A stretch of 64,000 nt of DNA from Sepioteuthis lessoniana (taxonomy: Eukaryota; Mollusca; Cephalopoda; Myopsida; Loliginidae), in contig OY757916.1 of assembly GCA_963585895.1 (NCBI GenBank), positions 20,467,060 to 20,531,059 of the forward strand. Direction: 5' to 3'. The notes below the pieces were generated by a model. That model worked only from the letters and a program-made list of their open reading frames with translations, ran no database searches and was not told the DNA's origin. Position 1 is the first letter of the stretch. Each line of letters opens with the position of its first letter. The translations under genes were made by a program, and so were the position numbers. Shown in pieces: positions 55,395 through 64,000 of this stretch.

Positions 55395-55878
55395 TAAACA
55401 GGGTGTCTCAATATACATGGGACCCATGTGACTGCTAATAACTCTACAAATAATAATGTATAGTCCTTTTTTGTTTCAGATTTGAATATAGTATACTATA
55501 ACAACTATTAATCTTTGATTACAATGCATTAGATGAGAGAGGAAAAATATTTTACGTCACAACTTATTTGGAGACAAAATCATTCAAAACGATCTCGAAA
55601 TAGATTAATATCATTAATATGATAATGATTTATTATTGAGACAAGAAACTCAAAAAAGATTGCAAGTCCTGGAAGTTGATATAATAACAATTAAGAAAAC
55701 ATTAATGTAATGTATTCTTTACCGGACGTGTTCCGAATGACCGCCATTGCGCTTGTCTCAGTAATAAATCATTATCATATTAATAGTTTGCATCTATTTT
55801 GTGACACTATATATATATATATATATATATGTTCATTGTGCAATGCTAAGCTTACAATCATTTTTATTATATCACTAT
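55395..55878. other. Stretch with an inverted repeat
   Basis: 33-nt arms at 55,613-55,645 and 55,752-55,784 (32/33 complementary) with a 106-nt spacer. 'acagggtgtctcaatatac' near 55,399 resembles a Tc1/mariner-type terminus, but no partner end was found. (AT)n at 55,808-55,830. No gene seen. Confidence 0.5.
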
Positions 55879-56010
55879 GGAACATTGGTTAGCACGTTAG
55901 TCTAACACACAATTCCAACTATATTGAGTTCGATCCTCATTAGATGACCCATTAATGTAGCTTTGTGCCAGTGTAAATATGAATGTTAGTGCAGGAATTT
56001 TGTAATCTGT
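55879..56010 (+). repeat. SINE G-like, diverged
   Basis: 'acattggttagcacgttag', B box 'gagttcgatcctcat', then 'agctttgtgccagtg', in the same order as family G. Confidence 0.6.
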
Positions 56011-56454
56011 CGCCTCAAGAATTGTTTAAACTTTAAGTGTTCGCTTTGTAAAATTTAACCTTTCGACACCAAGACAGTAGGTCTGAATATTAGCCGAAAG
56101 TTACTTTCATATTCTTTGACCTTTCTGGTTTCAGTATTTGTCATGTGTTTAGTTATGGTAGAGCGACAGGAAAATCATGTGACCAGTGTGTTCTGATGAG
56201 TTTAAGATATCTGCCAGTTAGTTTGGTTTCGAGATGATACGGAATTTTCTTCATTTTTTTTATATCGTAGGAATTTGATTTTCTCACAGTGAGTTTTAAC
56301 GGCTTATGAAACATTTATATATAAATCCGAGCAAGCACTAACAAACTCTCTCTCTCTCTATTTCTCTCTCTCTCTATATATGTGTGTGTGTGTGTGTATG
56401 TGTGCGTGTGTGTATTTTTGTCTGAGTGTTTGTGTCAGTGTATATATATGTACA
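56011..56454. other. Unique stretch with TC/TG repeats
   Basis: TC-rich and TG-rich runs at 56,345-56,410. A ~43-bp segment at 56,311-56,352 recurs at 56,728-56,770. No gene seen. Confidence 0.5.
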
Positions 56455-56656
56455 GTTTGGTTTGGTTTCTTTGTTTAATGGCATATCAACCTTTGTAGGT
56501 TATCTAATGCCAAAGCTATTCTAGAAGAACAGTATTGGTACTATTTAGCCCATAGCTTGTAGGATAAGGGGGTTCATAACTTTCCTAGGGTATTTACCCG
56601 AAAGTGAACGTAATAGCGCGACTGGAATACGAAATCGCTTCCGACGATTTCGCAGT

Positions 56657-56660
<4 letters not shown>
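56455..56660 (-). repeat. SINE A, head replaced by (AT)n
   Basis: Minus-strand A from tail to just past the B box, ending at (AT)n 56,660-56,692. Confidence 0.85.
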
Positions 56661-56697
<37 letters not shown>

Positions 56698-56818
56698 CTT
56701 TCTGATTTGCAGCTGACATCTTGTGAAAAATTTATAAATAGATCCCAGCAAGCACTAATAAACTCTCTCTTTTACTCAATGTATATATATATATGTATAT
56801 ATGTATAAACACATACTT

Positions 56819-56836
<18 letters not shown>

Positions 56837-56873
<37 letters not shown>

Positions 56874-57150
56874 GAGGCGTTCGTAGAGTAATGGTTACTG
56901 TTGTGGGAAATGGACACGGCGATACTTGTTTAATCCTGAACGAGGCTGTTTGTATTTCACATAGTACTAATACCTTTGAGAAAGGTATGAATCCAACTAT
57001 TCTCCTTCCAGCTATGGGTAAATAGTAGGCTAGACTGGGCTCTTTAACCTTGGTATAGCAACCGGTCCAAGGAGAAAAAAATTCTGATTTCAAACTCGTT
57101 AAACTCCGTTTAAAAATCGACCTTGTGCCAAATGCAGCTCATATGGAGTA
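56837..57150 (+). repeat. (AT)n-embedded SINE C
   Basis: (CA)n and (AT)n at about 56,820-56,870, then C head 'ggaggcgttcgtagagtaat', central domain 'ttgagaaaggtatgaatcc', tail 'cgaccttgtgccaaatgc', then TA-rich repeat from 57,150. Confidence 0.85.
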
Positions 57151-57931
57151 TATGTATATATATATATATGTCATAGGTCATATCAATTTTTACATATGTT
57201 TGTGTACATACATATATACATATATATATTTAGATGTGTCTTCCTTTTTGTGACTGTGTGTACATATACGTATTTTCTTGGGTCAGCTTAATTCTAACAC
57301 ATGGTCACAAGTATGGGTATTTAGTGAAGATCTCCTTATTCAGTATGTTGTATACTGTGATGATATCAATAATAATACTAATAATAGAAGCGGACTATGT
57401 CATTCCTGATACGAACGGGTATATTTCTTTCTATCTTTAGACCTTATCAACACTAGGAGAGAGACAAAAATCATTTGGGACAATACTAACCATACTATGC
57501 TGACCCCACCTACCATACGTGGCGCATCTTGCAGAGTCAAAGATCTCAACTCATTCTGCTGGTCAAGACCCAAACTAATCTCATCAGGTCAGATCCGAAA
57601 AATTCAACCGCCCGCTTCCACGGTCGAACCTCAACTTTCGTCTTTTCAAAATCCTAAAATTCTCAGGACCATCTCTTCCGGCTATGACGTTATCCACACA
57701 CTCAACGGCACGTCCTGTCCCATTGATTGTCATATTCTTTCCGCAAGGGCATGCGAGTGCATCGTCTGACTACGACACCTGAACCAAGAGACACTGAGAA
57801 GTTCAAAGCCTTACCAAACTAAATAAGATATAATCAACAAAAAAGGATTAATATAATTAATCAATGACTTAATTATATAACAAGTAGTTATCTTCGAGAC
57901 CGCCTTGCTTATAGTTTCCGAATGACAAAGA

Positions 57932-57967
<36 letters not shown>

Positions 57968-58110
57968 AAAAGAGTGCTCTATTCTATAATAGTAGAGCAG
58001 TTCTAAACCTAAAAATGTTAGAAATATGGACAATAAGTCCGTTACTTTAGTAACAGACCTATTGTGCTCATTTTTCCCATATAAATATTTTTTCCAACCT
58101 CAAATTAAGC
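57151..58110. other. Unique stretch with a weak exon-like segment
   Basis: After a TATA-rich run, the polypyrimidine/AG sequence 'tttctttctatctttag' ends at 57,440. An open frame then continues to a stop at 57,769 (encoding '...RTISSGYDVIHTLNGTSC...'). Similarity is unknown. (CA)n at 57,933-57,965. Confidence 0.35.
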
Positions 58111-58115
58111 GTGTA

Positions 58116-58170
58116 TGTCATCTGAAGAGATGAAGATTATAATCTTCGCCGAAATAAATTTATAATGACA
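58116..58170 (+). ncRNA. Candidate hammerhead ribozyme
   Basis: Core CTGAAGA (58,122-58,128), stem II over 58,129-58,150 with a long GAAGATT/AATCTTC helix, GAAA (58,151-58,154), stem III TAA/TTA (58,155-58,162), triplet ATA (58,162-58,164). The following ATGACA (58,165-58,170) pairs fully with TGTCAT (58,116-58,121) before the core, giving a 6-bp stem I. Stems are AT-rich, with two weak pairs near the base of stem II. Confidence 0.45.
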
Positions 58171-60060
58171 ATTTAACCAGGTTTGAGTTTTCTTCCAGTT
58201 ACATTGTATACGCTCTGTGAGTTTTATTATATAAACCTGAAAAGGAATATATAACAATAGCCATGCATCGAGCACTCCCATAGAATTATATGAAATACCT
58301 CACATATTCTATACACGAATTATCCACACCCATTTTCTTCAGACGCCGACTAGATATTACAGATATATGTATATATATGTATATTTAATTGAACGTTAAA
58401 GGTATTTTTTGTCAACATATTTTTTTTTGTTAATCCTTTCGAGTTGCCGTATCGATCTTATGATATCCGGCGGGAATTGGTTAATAAACTTTCCATAATT
58501 AGTTATTTCCCTTGTACTTTCTGCCCAGTCTTGGGCCATCATCAGGGAGGGATGTATTGCAAAAGTGATATAACTTGTAAGAATGAGCGTATTAACTGGT
58601 GTATTGTGTAGCGTTTATTTTTAAAAATATATACATACTTCTCTTTACACAAATATAGACGAGTAAATGTGTGTGAGCTTGTACATAGTTATGTATGTGT
58701 GTATGTGTGTGCGTGTTTATATACCCACGTATGTAAGTTTCTGCGCCATATTTTTCATTGTACGTTGCGAAATATTTATTTAATTCCGGGGATCATTTAA
58801 AGGCCATTTTATATACATGCGTAGATGTGTTGTCTTCAACTCAATTGAATGCTTTGGTATATCCAAAAATTATGACCCCCATTGTACAATACGCAGAGGA
58901 AAGATGTTTGTGATGCGGGATTGGACTTGCATATAATACAGTAGGAAATACAGATATATACATATTTCAGCCTAGAAATAAATACAGATATTTGCGTTTA
59001 TAGATGTGTGCGTATTTGTTTATCCGTGCGTCTGTGCATGTTAGAGTTTTATCAAAACTCGACAAGCGTTCTTCGAATGTGTATGTGTACACGTGTGAGT
59101 TGTGGACATCCAGATCCGGTATGCGCGCGCATTCACTCCAGACAAACGGAACCGGTTCTTCTTCTTCACTGAATCAAGGGGAAATGTAGCCAGTATGGGA
59201 AACCTGGAAACATGTATTTACCCAAAGCCGCTGAACCAATAAATAGAGATTTTCGATTGTGCATTGTAATTTGTGGGCGAGGAACGGGAAGGTGATTGGT
59301 TTTAGTCCAGCTTCTGAGAGCAGTTGAGATTTAATTTCTAGGCGCCCATTTTCACACTCTGTTCCGTGTGACTGGCGATATCGACAGGCATGAATCGGTT
59401 CGTAAGAGCGTTCGATAACATTTGTTACCGGTTCGGCCCTAAAATACTCACACAATTCCAATGTACATCAAACGTCGACCCGGCTTAAGGACCGGCCATC
59501 CATGGTTGGGATGTTTCCTGTATTAACTAACGGATTTTAGGCCTTCTATTGGTAGAGATCTGTTGTCAAAATACGGTCACAGGGTTCGTAAAAAGGTCAT
59601 CGAGCCTATGTCTTTGCGGCGTCAAGGTGAGCAAGGTGTAATATCCTGCCAATAAGTGGCTGGTGGTGGGAATAAGATTCTTTGGTTAGGTTCCCTCGTT
59701 TGAAATGTGGGTAGGTGATGCTAGACGAATTCTTTAATATTTGGTGAGAACCGTTTACTTATAAGCTAAATGGGGTGGGTGGTAGGAAACGGGAAGAGGT
59801 GTTGTGGAAATTCTAGAAAATGGTCTTTGTAAGTTGGTGGGATGAGATTTTGTTTGTACGGTCGATGGGATTAGTATGAAAAATATTTTAAAAACATATT
59901 AAGAAAAAAAAAAAGAAAAAAGGGCTGAAAAAAGAAAGCTGAAAGAACGAAAAAAAAAAAAAGAAAGAAAGAAAAAGAGAAGGGTAGTGTATTGAAAAAC
60001 TATCACAATCAGTCAGTCAAACAAACAAACAAACAAGCAACAAAAAATCATGACTGATTA
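58171..60060. other. Unique stretch
   Basis: No gene recognised. CTGATGA near 58,535 (minus) followed by a GGCCC/GGGC-type stem and GAAA is another decayed hammerhead-like motif. A palindrome atgcgcgcgcat lies at 59,121-59,132. Short frames at 59,004-59,189 and 59,174-59,461 (minus) match nothing known. A-rich 59,900-59,980. Confidence 0.45.
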
Positions 60061-60454
60061 ATTGATGAATTGATTTTAAAGGCATGTCAACACGTCTAGT
60101 GTTATTCAATGCTTAGAGGTAAGGGTATTTGTACGTTTATATTAATACTTTTTTGTGTCAATGTTTAAGAATTTTTGGCACACAGTTATATATCAAGTAT
60201 TCCAATCTAATACAAATAATTTACACACAGTCGCATAGTATTCTTATTTAATATTAGTAATTATATGATTCTAATTAATTTTTTCTTTTTTAATAATAGT
60301 CTTTTATTTGCACACAGTTATATGGTTTCAGGTGACTAATAATAATCATTAGTAAACAATTATAGTTTCAAGTAACTATCATTGATATAAATAATTTATA
60401 GGTAAATGGCATCAAGTATTGTAATAGGAGTAATTATATAGTTCCGAGTAATTA

Positions 60455-60705
60455 CCGGTTCATTGGCCGAGAGAGTAGAGTATTCGCCAATGGTCCGGGA
60501 GACCTGGGTTCAGTCCCAGGCCACGTCATACCAAAGACTTTAAAAATGGTACTTGATACCTCCTTGCTTAACACACAGCATTACAAGGTACGTATCAAAG
60601 GTAAAGTGGAGCAATCCTGGGAAAGGAGTAGCGTCCTCCCCTACACCTCGGTATAGTAGCTATAGAAAAGGGAGCCTTTTGGTCGCCAACTTTACTTTAC
60701 TTATT
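60455..60705 (+). repeat. SINE F, full length
   Basis: Head 'ggttcattggccgagagagt', B box 'gggttcagtcccagg', body 'accaaagactttaaaaatgg', tail 'ggtcgccaactttacttta'. About 20 bp of the usual tail is missing. Confidence 0.9.
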
Positions 60706-60707
60706 AT

Positions 60708-60930
60708 TATTCAAGTTTTTCACACCAGTGTCTGCTTGTATTCTTTTGCTTGAGTCTGAGAGACAGCAAGTCTCCTCAAGTTTCCAGGACTCTTCTCAGT
60801 ATTCTAGCCGATCTCAACAATGCTGTAGTTTGAATAGTCTCGATTCTTCTGCTAATTCTAATCTCTTCAGTCTCTCTTCCGTCTTTTGAGACCGTTCCAA
60901 GCGCAACCTGAGACTGACAAACTGCTTTGG
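60708..60930 (-). repeat. RLE-type LINE 3' fragment
   Basis: 3' UTR 'tttttcacaccagtgtctgc', 'gagagacagcaagtctcctc' and the coding end (minus strand, ALLRSARILR-like) up to 'gaccgttccaagcgcaa'. Continuous with a minisatellite on the right. Confidence 0.75.
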
Positions 60931-61095
60931 GGAAAACACCACAGGCAAAATTAAAACTGGCAAAATTGACACGAGCAAATAACCATTAGCAAAACAGACA
61001 CTAATAAATCGCAACTTGCAAATCGCGAATGGGAAAACTGACAATTGCAAATTGCAAATCGCCGCTGATGAATCGCCACTGGGAAAATTGACCCT
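60931..61095. repeat. ~30-bp degenerate minisatellite, short copy
   Basis: Repeats of 'aaatcgccactgggaaaa' / 'ttgacactggc' type. The same family as 62,690-63,570. Confidence 0.75.
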
Positions 61096-61365
61096 GGCAC
61101 ATTTATTTGCACACAGTTATATGGTTTCAAGTAACTAATTATAATCTTTGGTAAACAATTATAGCTTCAAGTAATTATTCTTATACAAATAAATTACAAT
61201 TATATGGCATCAAGTATTCATATCGAATACTAATACATGTCTATTTTGCTCATATATGGGACTTTGAGAGATGGTACCACTCTAGTTCAAAGCAGACCCA
61301 GGAATAATGGCAATGAAGGGGTACACCACATTCCCCAAATCTACAGAACTGGGACCGCAGCACTG

Positions 61366-61587
61366 GATACCCCTTTTTTAGAGGTATTACTCTTCTGTAG
61401 GGGATACAGTCAGAATATTCTAATCTCTGTTCACAGAGAATATAAAAACAGTTTTTCGTGTATATCATATACTTACTACAAGAAAAAATGTGCCACCAAC
61501 AAAGATTTCTTTTTGGGTCAATTATTATCACTTAGTCATTGTGTCCCATATACAATCGTACCCATTCCTTTGGAATACGGCAACTTT

Positions 61588-61662
<75 letters not shown>

Positions 61663-61745
61663 CCCCTTTTTTAGAGGTATTACTCTTCTGTAGGGGATAC
61701 AGTCAGAATATTCTAATCTCTGTTAACAGGGAATATGAAAACAGT
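61366..61745. repeat. Direct repeat pair flanking (GA)n
   Basis: The ~87-bp segments 61,366-61,453 and 61,659-61,745 are nearly identical and are separated by unique DNA and (GA)n 61,593-61,660. A second (GA)n follows at 61,771-61,819. Open frames here are repeat artefacts. Confidence 0.85.
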
Positions 61746-61764
61746 ATAAAAGAGAAGATAAATA

Positions 61765-61819
<55 letters not shown>

Positions 61820-61822
<3 letters not shown>

Positions 61823-62570
61823 ATAAAGAGGCGATAAAGAACAAAGCAAATAAACAAATAAATAAAAAGACGTAAAATCAAAAGTAATGAGGCCATAAAA
61901 AGTGAAAGAGAAGGTGAAGCGAATCGATGACGAGAAAGTTGAAAAACAAAATGATAATGGAAAATTGATAATAGAAGGAAGAAAAAGAAAGAGAAGAACA
62001 AAAGAGACAAAGAAATCGAAAAAAAAAAAAAAAGAAACGAAAATATAACGAATGCATATGAAGAAACATAATAAAAATAAAAACAAGGAAGAAAGACAGA
62101 AAGAAAGAAATTAAAAAGAAAAAAAAAAGAATAAGAATGATTGTGAATGTTGAAGAAATGCAATTACCGGTACTTTCATTTTCACTTTCGTTTATTTTCG
62201 CTTCCTTTCGTTTTCCCAAAATCTTTGTTTCATATTCACACAGTGTAAAGAAAAACGAAACATGTTGTAAACAGATGTGTGGGAAAGAATGGGAATCGTC
62301 ATTTTTGCTATTTTGACATTTAAACACAAAAGCGAGTTGATCAGCTGTGAGGTATGTATTAGCATATATTCGTGGACTTGTTTGTCAGTACATTCAAGTA
62401 TAAACACTTACCACAGCAATAACACCTCTTATACTTCTCTGCATGCACACATATACTTCGAATACCAACATACAGCATTTGTAATAATTTTTAAAACAGT
62501 AAATGCTGTGTCTTCAAAAAGTTTCACAGCATAAAAACTGTTACGTAAATAAAACTGATTGCACCAGTAA
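61820..62570. other. A/G-rich low-complexity then unique sequence
   Basis: Purine-rich to about 62,130. No gene or element recognised afterwards. Confidence 0.55.
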
Positions 62571-62594
62571 ATATCTAACCGACTATGATTAATC

Positions 62595-62690
62595 GAGTTT
62601 TTTTTACACCAGTGAGTCTATCACTGGAATCTGAGAGACGGCAATTCTCCTTCAAAATCTTTTGTGACCGTTCCAAGCGCAAACCGAGAT
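62595..62690 (-). repeat. RLE-type LINE 3' fragment, internally deleted
   Basis: 'tttttttacaccagtgag', 'gagagacggcaattctcc', then directly 'ttttgtgaccgttccaagcg'. The minus strand reads ALGTVTKDFEG...PSLRFQ, joining two LINE C-terminal segments that are normally about 50 residues apart. Confidence 0.75.
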
Positions 62691-63575
62691 TGACAGAACG
62701 CTTTTGGGAAAATACTGCAGGCAAGATCAAAACTGACAAAACTAAAACCGGAAAAATTGACAGGAACGAAATGCCAGTGGGGAACATGACAGTGGCAAAT
62801 CGCCACAAGCAAAACTGATACTGGCAAATCACCACAGGCAAACTGAAACTGGCATATCATGACTGGTAGATCACCACTTGGAAAATTGAAACCGGGAAAC
62901 CGAAACTGGCAAATCGCCGATGGGAAACTAAAAAAAAAAAAATGGCAAACCGTGACTGGCAAATCGTCATGGGGAAAACTAAAACTGGGAAAACGCTATT
63001 GGCAAATCACCACTAGAAAAAACAAAAACAAAACTGAAACTGGCAAATTTCTACTGGGAAAACACCAACTATGTAAATCTCCACTGGCAAATCGCCACTG
63101 AGAGAATCGAAACTACCAAATCGCCACTGGGAAAACTGAAGCTGGTAAATCGCCACTGGCAAATCGCCACCGGGAAAACTGAAACTGACAAATCGTTACT
63201 GGCAAAATAAGATTAGTAGACAGCCACTGATAAATTGACACTGGTAAGTCGCCATTGGGGAACTAATTGGCAAATCGGGGTGTCCTCGTGGTGTAATGGT
63301 TAAAGCAATGGACTGCGGAATCGTAGTACGCGAGTTCGTTCTCCAGTCGCGCTATTACGTTCACTTTCGGACAAATACCCTTGGGAAAGGTACGAACCCC
63401 CTTATCCTCCCAGCTATGGGTTAAATAGTACCACTGCTGTTCTTCTAGGAGAATGGCTTTGGCATTAAATAACCTGCAAGGGTTGATATGCCATTAAACA
63501 AAGAAAATAAACCAAACCTAATTGGCAAATCGCCACTAGCAAAATTGACACTAGCAAATCGCCACTGACAAATCG
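62691..63575. repeat. ~30-bp degenerate minisatellite
   Basis: Roughly 20 imperfect units alternating 'ggcaaatcgccactgggaaa' and 'actgaaactggcaaatc'. The period is near 29-30 bp, so long open frames with a ~10-residue periodicity arise on both strands. Interrupted by a SINE A at 63,278-63,517. Confidence 0.85.
63278..63517 (+). repeat. SINE A, full copy with perfect 15-bp TSD
   Basis: TSD ctaattggcaaatcg at 63,263-63,277 and 63,518-63,532. The 240-bp body has intact A box ('cgtggtgtaatggttaaag'), B box, central domain and tail. It is little diverged from the copies at 16,319 and 38,828, so probably young. Confidence 0.95.
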
Positions 63576-64000
63576 ACAAAGCAATCTTTTCTTTTAAGAA
63601 TATTAAAGAATGAATATTCTCCAGTGTTTACTTCAAATGATAGAAAATTTCATGCAGTTTGCATATTTTACAAAGGTGTACAATAATATTTGTTATAATA
63701 TTCATTTTCAGTTCAGCTGATACTTATTGTGACACTTCCAAGCGCAAAAAAAAAAAAAGATCTTCGTGTGAGGATATCACGATGTGCAAAAGAAGATGTT
63801 TGATTTATGTATGAAAAGCCAAAAACTGTCGAATAAATGATCATCTCAATGTTGAAATTAAATGCAATTAAATATCAAATTTTCCTTCAAAAGTCGATTT
63901 TTTTTAGTCGATTTATAAAATGGATCCATAAAGATTTTAGCTGTTTTACCGCTTGTAAATCCCGGCTCGAAATTGGATAAAAAAATTGAAGATTTATCTT
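63576..64000. other. Unique stretch
   Basis: AT-rich, no gene recognised. 'cttccaagcgcaaaaa' near 63,737 echoes the LINE/minisatellite junction sequence. Confidence 0.45.

Larger units (their letters stand above)
60062..61415 (-). repeat. SINE B split by SINE F and a LINE/minisatellite block
   Basis: The B tail and subrepeats occupy 60,062-60,450 ('gcacacagttatatatcaag'). B resumes at 61,096 with 'atttatttgcacacagtta' and runs to the block 'tgagagatggtaccactcta' and a degenerate head near 61,400. Confidence 0.65.

Noticed and set aside
61237-62327. Several overlapping frames of 90-149 codons
   Set aside because: Translations of (GA)n and purine-rich low-complexity DNA on both strands.
62621-62962. 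Periodic frame resembling a repeat protein
   Set aside because: The ~10-residue periodicity comes from the 30-bp minisatellite, and the frame runs on into a LINE fragment.

Overview
This window looks like repeat-saturated intergenic or intronic DNA from a large metazoan genome, most likely a coleoid cephalopod. I found no host protein-coding gene, rRNA, genuine tRNA gene or CRISPR array that I can support. Nearly all open frames fall in transposon fragments, simple repeats or SINE bodies. The cephalopod call is an inference. It rests on many tRNA-headed SINEs that share a central domain (as described for the cephalopod Ceph-SINEs), long (AT)n, (TATC)n, (CA)n and (GA)n tracts, AT-rich sequence, TTAGGG-like repeats and mariner/LINE debris. 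A database search would settle the taxon.

SINE families, named locally: A (about 240 bp, 13 copies or fragments), B (long, 300-800 bp, with internal degenerate subrepeats, about 17 copies), C (about 290 bp, 10 copies), D (about 400 bp, GC-rich, 2 copies), E (134-303 bp, 3 copies), F (about 250 bp, 11 copies), G (about 128 bp, 3 copies), H (about 135 bp, 2 copies) and I (one copy). Many have readable target-site duplications (TSDs). A and B end in one shared 3' hairpin tail; C, D, E, G and I share a different CCTTGTG tail, which suggests two partner LINE families.

Layout. 1-8.4 kb: B, C and F SINEs plus a small CpG/GC-box island near 2.6 kb. 8.4-14.5 kb: two internally deleted mariner copies (8,961-9,858 and 13,253-14,166), D and B SINEs. 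14.5-20 kb: a CpG-containing unique island, A/B/C/F SINEs and a hammerhead-ribozyme candidate. 20.6-22.5 kb: a large inverted duplication. 22.8-25.7 kb: a LINE inside a 23-bp minisatellite, a three-level nest (SINE A containing a solo LTR containing SINE E), and a MITE inside a SINE B. 28.5-29.5 kb: a third mariner. 31.9-34.4 kb: a 188-bp satellite formed by tandem amplification of the body of one SINE C. 34.7-36.2 kb: a promoter-like island and the best hammerhead ribozyme. 37-39.6 kb: SINE D, a segmental duplication and stacked A/F SINEs. 42.4-47.7 kb: LINE remains, including three head-to-tail fragments of a LINE with a restriction-like endonuclease. 48-57 kb: SINE clusters, simple repeats and an inverted-repeat element with a ribozyme-like core. 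58-64 kb: a third ribozyme candidate and a LINE-tail/minisatellite chimera hit by a young SINE A.

The most notable points are the SINE-to-satellite conversion, the hammerhead candidates whose stem I strands match, the mariner deletion derivative with telomere-like filler shared by two copies, and the shared-tail relationships among the SINEs.
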